Shown one piece after another: positions 8,936 to 16,447 of a stretch of DNA of 64,000 nt. Origin of the DNA: an uncultured Ruminococcus sp. (GTDB lineage Bacteria; Bacillota; Clostridia; Oscillospirales; Acutalibacteraceae); assembly GCA_902786345.1 (NCBI GenBank), contig CADACB010000006.1, positions 1 to 64,000 on the forward strand. The letters run 5' to 3'. The position numbers and the translations under genes are program-made. The notes under the pieces are model-generated. The model was given only the letters and a program-made list of their open reading frames with translations, searched no databases and was not told the origin of the DNA. Numbering within the stretch: the stretch's first letter is position 1; each line of letters begins with the position of its first letter.

Positions 8936-9496
8936 ATGAAAAGAGAAAATTCGGAAAATAATGGAATAATTTTAGAAAAACAGCATATAATTTTTATTGT
9001 GTTTCTTTTTCTGTTTATAATAATTTTTTTCTTTATTTTTGGATTGAGTCTTAATAGCTGTTCAACAACAAAACAGGATGCTTCGCTTCATAATGTCATT
9101 ACTGAAAATAGTGGTGATATATCCATTAATATTGATCCTAATACATCTGACAGACTACAATCCGGTTCGGAACAAACAAATAAGCCTAAGGAAATCAAGA
9201 TACCAGGCTATCCTAAAATAGAGATTTCGGCAAATACAAAAAACAGTATCGGTTGATTTTTTAATCCGGAGGATAATCCTTGTTATTTTCAATTTGAACA
9301 TGTATTGGAAGAAAACAATGAAATGATTTTTAAATCGGCATATGTTCCGCCGGGAAAATCAATAAATACAGCCACACTTACAAAATCACTTAAAAAGAGT
9401 GAATATCCTGCGGTATTGAAAATTACAAAGGCATCATTGGAGATATACGCACCAATGAATGGCGCAAATAATAAAACACTGCTCGTAGTAAAGTAA
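8936..9496 (+). pseudogene. Membrane-anchored surface protein, interrupted by in-frame TGA
   Basis: The ATG at 8936 has AAGGAG at ideal spacing. The product has one membrane segment (about 20-42) followed by an extracytoplasmic region PGYPKIEISANTKNSIG, then TGA at 9254-9256. The same frame continues without another stop: FFNPEDNPCYFQFEHVLEEN, FKSAYVPPGKSI, PMNGANNKTLLVVK, ending TAA at 9496. That whole pattern (NPxxNPCYF...VPPGK...MNGANxxT) is a known small Firmicutes surface-protein domain, so the TGA splits one domain. Without readthrough the anchor is made without its domain. First of four genes in a decaying cluster. Confidence 0.7.
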
Positions 9497-9552
9497 GAGG
9501 GGACAGACTGTTATAATAAAAAACAAAAAGAAACTTTTTTTACAATAAGCTT

Positions 9553-10080
9553 TTGATTATTATTATTCTTTTTACATTATCATCGCATATAATCTGTTTC
9601 AATACCATCAGCACCTTTAAAGTGTATGCAGCACAGGCAGAAACAATTTATGTTGATCAAAAGGGAAACGAAAAAGACCCGAAACTGTGTACGGTTGTTG
9701 AAGCGACTGCTAAAACTTTAGGATCAAGCGGACAAGCAACGTGGTATACGATAAATAAAAATACAGATATATCCGGGCGTATTACAATAAAAGGAACAGT
9801 AAACCTTATTCTGGTTGACTGATATACCTTGACTGCCTTAAGCTGAATATATAAACCTGAGGGTTATGAATTGTATATCTGTGGACAAAAGAATATGTCA
9901 GGTACGCTCAAAGCATATGGAGCAGTCGGCAGCGGAGACTCCGGTATAGACTGAGGCTTTAAGGGCGGTTTTGAGCTGATAGAGATTAACGGCGGCAGGA
10001 TAACTTCAAAGGGCGGAAAAACATCGGCTGCTATCGGTGCAGGAGGAATGTATGCAGAAAATACAGAGGACTCAAAATGA
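9553..10080 (+). pseudogene. Surface/repeat protein gene with four in-frame TGA codons
   Basis: One reading frame runs from a hydrophobic signal-like segment (IIIILFTLSSHIICFNTIST, Ala-rich cleavage region KVYAAQA) into a Gly-rich beta-helix-like protein, interrupted only by TGA at 9820, 9844, 9952 and 10078. Around three of them glycine is expected: LILVD*YTLTA, ALS*IYKPEGY, SGID*GFKGGFE, as in proteins with LxxxDGxTLTA..G and GGG-FxGNGG repeats. No TAA or TAG occurs in the frame over this span. No start codon with a ribosome site was found (TTG at 9553 is the first in the open frame), so the gene is probably dead at both ends. Confidence 0.6.
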
Positions 10081-10385
10081 AAAAGCATTAATTGTTTCAT
10101 TGCTTTGTTTATCAGTGATTAAATTCAATACCACAGTTTATGCTGAAAACAGAGCAACCACAATATCGACACAGATAGAGCCGATGTATGAGGTAATAAT
10201 ACCGTCAATCAAACAGAAGCTATTTCATATATTGTAGATGATAAAGACGGAAATTCGTATACTTCTGCCGGATATAAAATGTCAGGCGATAAAAGAGAGC
10301 TTCATATAAATATAACACACAGGCATCAGCAGGTGATTATTCCGATAAGGTAATTTTCACAATTTCCTATGCGGCAATTCACTGA
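10077..10385 (+). pseudogene. Degraded secreted surface-protein gene (frameshifts and internal deletion)
   Basis: The ATG at 10077 begins ATGAAAAAGCAT, which stops at once. Adding one A to the A-run gives MKKALIVSLLCLSVIKFNTT, a signal peptide, then VYAENRATTISTQIEPMYEV and IIPS, typical of a Firmicutes surface family with xPxYxVxIP after the signal. After IIPS the middle is missing, and the C-terminal part (ISYIVDDKDGNSYTSAGYKM, GDKRELHINIT) appears in another frame. A further shift at ACACACAGG is needed to read QASAGDYSDKVIFTISYAAI and the TGA at 10383. At least three lesions. Confidence 0.6.
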
Positions 10386-10432
10386 ATTTGTTTGTAAACA
10401 AAAAGTATAAGGCAGTATAGGAGGTGAGGGGA

Positions 10433-10966
10433 ATTAAAAAAATATATGTAATATTGCCTGTTATTTTGCTGACTATGTTAGTTTTCAGTTTTTCTGTATA
10501 TGCACAAGATGTTGATATATATACTAATGTACCGCAGTCACATACAGTTACAGTTAATGTATACGGCGACGGCAAGGTATATATGAATAACTCAGAAGTA
10601 AATGGATCTTACAAAATAAAAAGGCAGTCAAGCTTAAAATACTGTTTTAACCCCTGTGAAGGTTATAAGCTTGATAAGGTGATATATGACTCAGACGATG
10701 TAACATCGGATATTAAGGGAGAAAATTTTACAGCCGTGCCTGTGGTCAGGGATACAGTTATGAATGTTACATTTGTCAAAAACAATGATGAAATTGCTTC
10801 AAAAATAATCGGAATTAAAACAGACAATGAATACAAACACAATACTCAATTTACAATTACAACAGGAGATACAAAGGATAATTTAATATATATATGTATT
10901 TCAACGATCTCGTTTATAATTATAATATTGTGTATAATATTATCAAATAAAGAATTTAAGGTCTGA
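10433..10966 (+). CDS. Secreted/membrane protein with C-terminal TGD-membrane tail; abnormal start codon
   Basis: Open to the TGA at 10966. An AGGAGG site at 10419-10424 lies 8 nt before ATT at 10433, followed by AAAAAAATATATGTA (I-K-K-I-Y-V), exactly where ATG would be expected; the only conventional start, GTG at 10424, overlaps the ribosome site. Signal peptide (about 1-25, cleavage near VYAQ|DV), an extracytoplasmic domain with HTVTVNVYGDGKVYMNNSEV, then ITTGDTKDN, a membrane segment and a short basic end (NKEFKV). The tail resembles those at 11222 and 53502. Probably the last gene of the decaying cluster; may be silent if ATT is not used. Confidence 0.55.
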   Translation: MKKIYVILPVILLTMLVFSFSVYAQDVDIYTNVPQSHTVTVNVYGDGKVYMNNSEVNGSYKIKRQSSLKYCFNPCEGYKLDKVIYDSDDVTSDIKGENFTAVPVVRDTVMNVTFVKNNDEIASKIIGIKTDNEYKHNTQFTITTGDTKDNLIYICISTISFIIIILCIILSNKEFKV

Positions 10967-10970
10967 GCTG

Positions 10971-11016
10971 TAATTACGCATATGCTGTTAAACCGGTGTA
11001 TGCGTAATTATTTTTA
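10971..11016 (+). terminator. Rho-independent terminator
   Basis: 12-bp perfect stem TAATTACGCATA/TATGCGTAATTA followed by TTTTTATT, just after the stop at 10966. Confidence 0.8.
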
Positions 11017-11107
11017 TTATAAGCAATCATATGAAACTGATTTTAAATGATCAGATAACATAAAAAGAGTACATAGACCCGGTTATGGGTAATAAGAATA
11101 AGTAGGC

Positions 11108-11136
11108 AAAAAAAGACAGCCGCTTGAGCGGCTGTC
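11108..11136 (-). terminator. Terminator of the BspA-like gene (minus strand)
   Basis: Stem GACAGCCGC/GCGGCTGTC with a TTGA loop (11115-11136). Seven A on the plus-strand left side give a U-run for minus-strand transcription coming from the gene at 11222-12724. A second hairpin, AAACCAC/GTGGTTT at 11187-11210, lies between it and the gene. Confidence 0.75.
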
Positions 11137-11221
11137 CGTGATAGTAATGCGGTAACACTCTGTCAATGTCCCTTGAGGGGTAGTGCAAACCACCTGTCAA
11201 CGAGTGGTTTTGATTAATTAT

Positions 11222-12724
11222 CTATCTTTTTCTTGAGTATGATCTCATTGTGAGAAACACCCCTGCTCCGGCTGAAATTGCAAGCAATACATAAGGAATA
11301 ATTGATGAATCGCCTGTATTTGTAGATTTTATCCCTGCCGATACAGTGTTTTGGCTGCTTACATTGTTATTGTTTGTGGAATTTTCTTGAGCATTTGATT
11401 CTGCTGAAGCATCTTCTTTTGATGATTCTTCTTTAGATTCATTTTCGGAAGATTCCTTTTTTGATGATTCTTCTTTAGATTCATTTTCGGAAGATTCCTT
11501 TTTTGATGATTCTTCTTCGGAATTTTTCGTAACCATAATCTCCGGTACAGGAATCTCATCATCAGATTCCATAAAGATCAAATTTGCATAATCTTTATCC
11601 TTAAGTACCTTTGCAGCTGCACTGTCTTTCATACAATGAATGTTTATGACGATTTCAGGCTTTATATCATAAGTGATTGGTTCAGCGGGTACTTCATAGG
11701 TGTATTCAAAAGCAGATAAAATATTTTCCTCGTTATCAAGAGAAGACGGAAGATATATGTCTTCTATATTCAGATCGAATAACCCTTCGGATAACTTCGT
11801 ACTACCTTTTCCAATAACTATCTCCTTAATGGTACTTCCCTCAAAAATATAATTACCCAAAACGATATTGTCTGAAATGTATACACTTTGCAAATCATCA
11901 CAATCATAAAATGCATGATAATTGATTTTTTTAAGTGTGGAAGGGAATTGTACTTTGTTAATATGGCATCTTGCAAATGCTCTGTATCCAATCTCCTCAA
12001 TTCCTTCAGGAATAACTATCGTTCCGGTTTTTCCCATCGGACAGCGCAGAAGGGTCTTTCCATCTTTTGAATAAAGCAATCCATCTTGTGAAGAAAAATA
12101 TTCGTTATCCTCAGATACTTCGATAGACTCAAGAGTAGGAGTTATATCAAATATAGTTGTATCCTCACTACTTTCTGTTACCATGTGTATGCATTCATAT
12201 CCGTTTTCAAATTTGCTGACATTTTTTCCAATAGTAAGCTTTTTGATATTTTTACCAAGTCCGATATTATCAGAATCATCCATATTATATTGATAACCAA
12301 TTTTTGTAACAGGCATACCTTCAATTTCATCAGGAATTTCAATCGTATCATCTGTACCGGTATATTTTTCAAATTGCGCTTTGTATCCACCATACAAAAA
12401 ATAGTTATAATCATTTATATTTAATTTTTCAACTTCAGGACGTTCCCATTCGTATAGATGATAGTCCCAAGTACCATCCTCATCAAATTCATGATATCCG
12501 ATGTTAGCCTCAACAAAATAACGGCTTCCATTAACAATAACATATTCATCGTTTTCAAGCAGCTTCATATCGTCCATTGAGTTTAAAATCAGCCAATCCT
12601 TATCATCCTTATCATCGTGAAAGGTTTCATAAGCATTGAACGTAACTGCCGATATTGATAATAAATAAGCTGAAAATAAGATTACTGATATTCTTTTGAT
12701 TATTTTTAGCATTTTAAACCACAT
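11222..12724 (-). CDS. BspA-like leucine-rich repeat surface protein
   Basis: 500 aa. Signal peptide at the N-terminus (an alternative Met is codon 4; neither has a strong ribosome site). LRR_5-type repeats at about 110-330 (EIPDEIEGMPVTKIG, LGKNIKKLTIGKNVSKF, IVIPEGIEEIGYRAFA, VQFPSTLKKINYHAF). A Ser/Glu/Lys repeat region at about 400-450 probably spans the wall, followed by STNTGDSS, a membrane segment and RSYSRKR. The tail looks like a non-canonical sortase-type signal (TNTGDS instead of LPxTG). BspA-type LRR proteins bind host or other surfaces; the ligand here is unknown. Monocistronic on the minus strand. Confidence 0.8.
   Translation of the reverse strand: MWFKMLKIIKRISVILFSAYLLSISAVTFNAYETFHDDKDDKDWLILNSMDDMKLLENDEYVIVNGSRYFVEANIGYHEFDEDGTWDYHLYEWERPEVEKLNINDYNYFLYGGYKAQFEKYTGTDDTIEIPDEIEGMPVTKIGYQYNMDDSDNIGLGKNIKKLTIGKNVSKFENGYECIHMVTESSEDTTIFDITPTLESIEVSEDNEYFSSQDGLLYSKDGKTLLRCPMGKTGTIVIPEGIEEIGYRAFARCHINKVQFPSTLKKINYHAFYDCDDLQSVYISDNIVLGNYIFEGSTIKEIVIGKGSTKLSEGLFDLNIEDIYLPSSLDNEENILSAFEYTYEVPAEPITYDIKPEIVINIHCMKDSAAAKVLKDKDYANLIFMESDDEIPVPEIMVTKNSEEESSKKESSENESKEESSKKESSENESKEESSKEDASAESNAQENSTNNNNVSSQNTVSAGIKSTNTGDSSIIPYVLLAISAGAGVFLTMRSYSRKR
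11421..11517. repeat. 42-bp tandem repeat inside the BspA-like gene
   Basis: Two full units of 42 bp (11421-11462, 11463-11504) and a partial third, encoding the KKESSENESKEESS linker. Copy number may vary by slippage. Confidence 0.85.
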
Positions 12725-12900
12725 CCATATCTTTATGTTTTGATATAAGTTTTATAGAGTAAAATAGAGAAATTTTTTTACTTTCTTTAATGATTTTTTA
12801 ACCTCCTTTAATATTATTTACATATTATAGCAAAAAAAAAATTAAATGTCAAGCCAAAATTCTAAAATATTCATAGAATTACAGAATCTTAAAAATGATA

Positions 12901-12952
12901 TTGAGGTTTTGACAGACTTGTGCTATAATTAAGTTAGTTATAACTAACTTAA
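12901..12952 (+). promoter_or_regulatory. Promoter with a 24-bp perfect palindromic operator
   Basis: TTGAGG (12901-12906), 17-bp spacer, TATAAT (12924-12929). A perfect 24-bp palindrome at 12929-12952 (half-site TTAAGTTAGTTA) begins at the last base of the -10 box and covers the start point and leader of the methyltransferase gene. A repressor site is the simplest reading. The regulator is not identified; a metal regulator of the DtxR/MntR type is possible because a ZIP transporter follows, but this is inference. Confidence 0.75.
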
Positions 12953-12965
12953 CGAGGTGATATAT

Positions 12966-13457
12966 ATGAATGATAAAAAAGAACATCTGCCGATTTTCGG
13001 ACCGGGTCCGGTATTCGGAGGTGTTGTGATTGCACTGACGATTGCAGCAATGTTTTGCAGAAACATGCCTGTGTTTCAATGCGGAAATATAGCGGCTTTG
13101 AGGATTCCGCTGATCGTAATCGGAATAATATTGATCCTCTTTGCAATTTTCCTGTGGGTATACGCGGTCATTATTACAAAGATCGACGACGGGATACTTA
13201 ATAATCATCTGGTGACAACAGGCGCATATGCGCTGGTACGCAATCCGATCTACTCGGCAATCCTGATCCTTTGCACAGGGGTGCTGATGATTGGAGGAAA
13301 TGTGATTTTTCTGATCCTGCCGTTCTTTTATTGGGCGTTTCTTACTGTTCTGTTAAAAAAAACGGAAGAAAAGTGGCTCAGTGACCTTTACGGCGAAGAG
13401 TACACGGAATATTGCAAAAAGGTGAACCGCTGTATTCCATGGTTCCCGAAAAAGTAA
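12966..13457 (+). CDS. Isoprenylcysteine methyltransferase-like membrane protein
   Basis: 163 aa from the ATG at 12966, with GAGGTG six bases upstream (a GTG at 12957 overlaps the ribosome site and is unlikely). Four hydrophobic segments (about 14-35, 45-70, 95-118, 118-130) and the ICMT/PEMT signature: LVTTGAYALVRNPIYSA and, at the end, EEKWLSDLYGEEYTEYCKKV then RCIPWFP. These enzymes methylate lipids or small molecules in the membrane using S-adenosylmethionine; the bacterial substrate is unknown. GC-richer than neighbouring chromosome genes and probably co-transcribed with the ZIP gene 70 bp downstream. Confidence 0.8.
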   Translation: MNDKKEHLPIFGPGPVFGGVVIALTIAAMFCRNMPVFQCGNIAALRIPLIVIGIILILFAIFLWVYAVIITKIDDGILNNHLVTTGAYALVRNPIYSAILILCTGVLMIGGNVIFLILPFFYWAFLTVLLKKTEEKWLSDLYGEEYTEYCKKVNRCIPWFPKK

Positions 13458-13527
13458 ACGGATTTGCACAAAGAAATTAATCAATGTCAAAGAACACGTT
13501 TATATTTCATAGATAAGAGGTGATTCT

Positions 13528-14310
13528 ATGACGACATCGGTGATATTAGGTTTGGTGATTCCATTTGTTGGCACAACGCTCGGATCTGCTGTTGTTTTCT
13601 TTATGAAGCGGTCGCTGAGCGTGAATGTATCAAGGGCGTTGACGGGATTTGCCGCGGGTGTTATGACAGCGGCAAGCGTATGGAGCCTGATAATTCCTGC
13701 GATCGAGCAGTCAGAGCCAATGGGGAAATGGGCATTCCTGCCTGCTTTTATCGGATTTTGGTTAGGTGTTGGATTCTTGCTATTGCTCGATCACGTCATT
13801 CCTCATTTGCATATCAACGAGGAAAAGGCAGAAGGTCCGAAAAGCAAGCTGGCGCGCACAACGATGATGATGCTTGCGGTCACACTGCATAATATCCCGG
13901 AGGGGATGGCGGTTGGAGTTGTGTATACGGGACTTATATCCGGATCCGCAGAGATCAGCGCGGGCGGTGCTTTGGCTATTTCGCTGGGTATCGCAATCCA
14001 AAACTTCCCCGAGGGAGCAATCATTTCCATGCCGCTTCATGCTCAGGGACAGTCAAAGGGAAAAGCCTTTTTGAACGGAACGCTGTCGGGCGCAGTAGAA
14101 CCGGTCTTCGGCGCACTGACGGTATTGTTTGCCAGATTGATCGTTCCCGCAATGCCGTACCTGCTGTCGTTTGCCGCTGGTGCGATGATGTATGTGGTAG
14201 TAGAAGAACTAATCCCGGAAATGTCTCAGGGTGAACATTCGCATATCGGTGTGTTGCTTTTTTCGGTGGGGTTCACGGTGATGATGGTGCTGGATGTTTC
14301 GCTTGGATAA
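13528..14310 (+). CDS. ZIP family metal transporter
   Basis: 260 aa with about eight membrane segments. The two ZIP metal-site motifs are present: HNIPEGMAVGV and NFPEGAIISMPLH, plus a His-containing loop (HVIPHLHIN). ZIP proteins import Zn2+ (some Fe2+ or Mn2+) into the cytoplasm. ATG preceded by GAGGTG. GC-rich codon choice contrasts with the flanking AT-rich genes. It lies in the putative operator-controlled unit with the methyltransferase upstream and the broken ATC hydrolase 19 bp downstream. Confidence 0.9.
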   Translation: MTTSVILGLVIPFVGTTLGSAVVFFMKRSLSVNVSRALTGFAAGVMTAASVWSLIIPAIEQSEPMGKWAFLPAFIGFWLGVGFLLLLDHVIPHLHINEEKAEGPKSKLARTTMMMLAVTLHNIPEGMAVGVVYTGLISGSAEISAGGALAISLGIAIQNFPEGAIISMPLHAQGQSKGKAFLNGTLSGAVEPVFGALTVLFARLIVPAMPYLLSFAAGAMMYVVVEELIPEMSQGEHSHIGVLLFSVGFTVMMVLDVSLG

Positions 14311-14329
14311 GAGATTAAGGAGAAGTAAA

Positions 14330-14878
14330 ATGAAATACGGAATGATAGGCAGATTTATTAAAATTGCCTTTGCCAAAACTGCATTCGATTATATTGAAAA
14401 AGAGATCCCTGAAGTTGATATGACATCTTACAAAAGCCGTGTGTTAAAGGAGTATAGGGCAATCGTAGAGAGAACGCCCGGTATTGGCAAGATCAAAGAC
14501 AATATGTTCGTGATGACCATGTACGCGGTTGCTTTTCTGATCGCACTATATAAAGAAGCAGACGGAATGATCAATGAAGAAAAGCTGAAGGGCTTGATCT
14601 ACGCATTATCCTACTGTTCGTTGATGGTAAAAGCAAAACAGTGAAAGAGTGCGTTTAGTGAAAATGAGATCGCTAATCGTACCAAACAGGCGAAGTGGTC
14701 GAGAGATCATATCGAGGAATACCCGATGAACTGGTTTTATTACTTTGAAGCAGTTCCGGGAAAAGATGAATATTACATCACGCACAAACAGTGCGGTATC
14801 TGCAAGCTGACGAATCAGGAGCACTGCGAAGAGATTACAAATTACACATCCATAGCATTTGGTTATCTGCTTTTAGAT
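14330..14878 (+). pseudogene. L-2-amino-thiazoline-4-carboxylic acid hydrolase family, broken
   Basis: The ATG at 14330 (ribosome site AAGGAG) starts MKYGMIGRFIKIAFAK and runs through the family segment YRAIVERTPGIGKIKDN to an in-frame TGA at 14642-14644. The same frame then continues KSAFSENEIANRTKQAKWSR, NWFYYFEAVPGKDEYYITH, KQCGICKL...EHCEEITNYTS, which is the Cys-rich C-terminal half of the ATC hydrolase-like family. The frame is lost at about 14878, where TnpV-related sequence starts (14880). So one premature stop and a 3' truncation by a mobile-element junction. Probably non-functional. Confidence 0.75.
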
Positions 14879-14879
14879 G

Positions 14880-14945
14880 TTCGGGTAACTTTAGATTGGG
14901 AAGCAAATAATCTCCCTGCTGTGTATATGTAATTTTTGTAGCCAT
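14880..14945 (-). pseudogene. tnpV 5' fragment (second copy)
   Basis: Minus strand ATG at 14945 begins M-A-T-K, then ITYTQQGDYLLPNLKLPE, aligned with the intact start at 1-79; homology ends at GTTCGGGTAAC (14879-14889), where the ATC-hydrolase reading frame begins. The frame stops shortly after, at 14835. Confidence 0.75.
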
Positions 14946-14948
14946 AAT

Positions 14949-15128
14949 TTAGACATCCTTGAACTTAATTCTCTTAATTTTGGTTTTTGTGAGCTTGATT
15001 AACAGCTCGTCAATGATGTTGGTGTACCTTCCTTGTGATATGATGTCACTTCTTAAATCAATCATATTTTTGATAACCTTACGGCGTTCATCGGACGTTA
15101 AGTATAAATTGTATTTTGGATTTTCAAT
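14949..15128 (-). pseudogene. Second copy of the 58-aa mobile-element protein, ATG replaced by ATT
   Basis: Minus strand frame NPKYNLYLTSDERRKVIKNM ... IIDELLIKLTKTKIKRIKF.. aligns over its whole length with the 58-aa protein at 82-258. At the expected start there is GAGG, six bases, then ATT (15126-15128), where the other copy has ATG. The body has no stop or frameshift, so loss of the start may be recent, or ATT may be used weakly. Confidence 0.6.
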
Positions 15129-15240
15129 CTGTTACCTCAGTTTGTTTGATATAATCAGTATAAACGAGGATGCTTGAGAAATCGGATGTGTGGATTGGGT
15201 TTTGCGAAAAATATGGAGGTGCGTAAGCCACCCTGTCGGG

Positions 15241-15262
15241 CTGCCAACTGAGCTATGCCCCT
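15241..15262 (-). other. 5' fragment of a tRNA gene
   Basis: Minus strand AGGGGCATAGCTCAGTTGG plus CAG is the acceptor 5' strand, U8-A9 and D-arm start of a bacterial tRNA. The sequence then departs from tRNA structure (CCCGACAGGG...), with no anticodon or T-arm nearby. It lies just outside the degraded mobile module, as expected for a damaged integration site. Confidence 0.5.
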
Positions 15263-15398
15263 AAATTTGTTGCTTATTTATGATAAAACATAACTGATTG
15301 TTTCTCAATAATAATTTTAACGAACCAACCAATGTTTTTAAAATGCATTTGTTACGGATTTGAAAAAAATTAAATATAAAATTTTATATCTATACCTC

Positions 15399-15430
15399 TT
15401 GACAAATAATACTATGTATTATATAGTATT
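15399..15430 (+). promoter_or_regulatory. PadR-operon promoter with overlapping inverted repeat
   Basis: TTGACA (15399-15404), 17-bp spacer, TATAGT (15422-15427). The inverted repeat AATACTAT-N7-ATAGTATT (15408-15430) covers the spacer and -10 box. The layout fits autorepression by the PadR protein encoded next; that link is inference. Confidence 0.75.
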
Positions 15431-15483
15431 ATACAGAAGGAGGTATTTGTGTATATTTACTTTGAAATGTTAGGAGGTGCTGT

Positions 15484-15804
15484 ATGGATATTCAGCTTAA
15501 GAGAGGACTGCTTGATGTATGCGTTCTTGCAGCCATTAAAAATGAAGATTCCTATGGTTATAAAATAATTAAGGATATTAAACCTTATATTGAGATCTCT
15601 GAGTCTACACTATATCCTATACTCAGACGTCTTGAAGCATCTGAGATGTTGACAGTATATTCGGTTGAACACAGTGGGAGGCTTAGAAAATATTATCATA
15701 TTACACAATTGGGTATAAACAGACTTGAAGCATTTTCGGAAGAATGGCTTGAGATCTCAGCTATACATAAATTTGTTACGAGGGAGGAAAACAGAAATGA
15801 ATAA
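15484..15804 (+). CDS. PadR family transcriptional regulator
   Basis: 106 aa winged-helix protein. Family signatures: LKRGLLDVCVLAAIKNEDSY, GYKIIKDI, STLYPILRRLEASEMLTVY, and KYYHITQLG. Short PadR regulators of this group pair with DUF1700 membrane proteins and respond to envelope or drug stress in other Firmicutes. Ribosome site AGGAGG. Its 3' end overlaps the DUF1700 gene by 8 bp, giving translational coupling. An inverted repeat on its own promoter suggests autoregulation. Confidence 0.9.
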   Translation: MDIQLKRGLLDVCVLAAIKNEDSYGYKIIKDIKPYIEISESTLYPILRRLEASEMLTVYSVEHSGRLRKYYHITQLGINRLEAFSEEWLEISAIHKFVTREENRNE

Positions 15805-16447
15805 ATATGAATTTATAGACGGATTAAAGTATAAGCTAAACGGACTGCCATATGAAGATATAGAGCGGTCTGTGGAGTATTATTCTGAAATGATAGATGA
15901 TCTTATAGAAGAGGGTATGAGTGAAGAAAACGCTGTAAATTTGCTCGGAGATATTGATATTATTGCTGAAAAAATAAGAAACGAAAATATGAACCAACCG
16001 GCAGGGAATACATACAATGTTAGCTACCATACTGATGCTTATGTGGATAACTCTTATAATTCTGCTCATATCAGCGAGCAGTCTAACGCTAAAAAACATT
16101 CACTATTTATAATTATACTTATACTTTTATTTTTTGGACTGCCTGTCTGGTTGCCTGTTTTATCTGGTGCCGTTATAGTGATTATTTCAGTTTTGTTAGT
16201 ATTATACATAATAAGTGTGTGTTTTGCAGCAACAGGAGTTGCCGGAATTGCTGCATTTATAATGTACACAATTTCGGGCAGTTTGGCATATGGCGTAATT
16301 GTAGCAGGGGTGAGTCTGATTGTTTTAGGATTTTCCGTATTGATGTTTATTGGTTCAGTAAAAGTAACCACTCTTATACTAAAGCTCGTTGCTCTGCCAT
16401 TTAAAAAGCTTTCAAAATCAATATTGAAAAGGAGGCAAACAGAATGA
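15797..16447 (+). CDS. DUF1700 family membrane protein
   Basis: 216 aa from the ATG at 15797 inside the padR end (GGGAGG upstream). N-terminal DUF1700/HAAS-like helical domain (about 1-60: MNKYEFIDGLKYKLNGLP, EEGMSEENAVNLLGD), then a linker and four hydrophobic segments (about 97-190), with a basic C-terminus. In PadR-linked operons such proteins are thought to work as membrane sensors or anchors with the DUF4097 protein. Overlaps the next gene by 4 bp (ATGA). Confidence 0.85.
   Translation: MNKYEFIDGLKYKLNGLPYEDIERSVEYYSEMIDDLIEEGMSEENAVNLLGDIDIIAEKIRNENMNQPAGNTYNVSYHTDAYVDNSYNSAHISEQSNAKKHSLFIIILILLFFGLPVWLPVLSGAVIVIISVLLVLYIISVCFAATGVAGIAAFIMYTISGSLAYGVIVAGVSLIVLGFSVLMFIGSVKVTTLILKLVALPFKKLSKSILKRRQTE

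Noticed and set aside
8936..10080. UGA recoded as Gly or Trp, or selenocysteine insertion
   Set aside because: Many intact genes in the window end in TGA (for example at 7910, 10966, 27250), no SECIS-like hairpin was seen after the TGAs, and the same cluster also has frameshifts, a deletion and an altered start. Decay explains all of it.
12909..12914. TTGACA as the -35 box of the methyltransferase promoter
   Set aside because: Only 9 bp from TATAAT; TTGAGG at 12901 gives the correct 17-bp spacer.
13680..14074. Overlapping frames inside the ZIP gene
   Set aside because: They arise from the GC-rich codon use of the ZIP gene; no ribosome sites, and the ZIP frame has clear family motifs.
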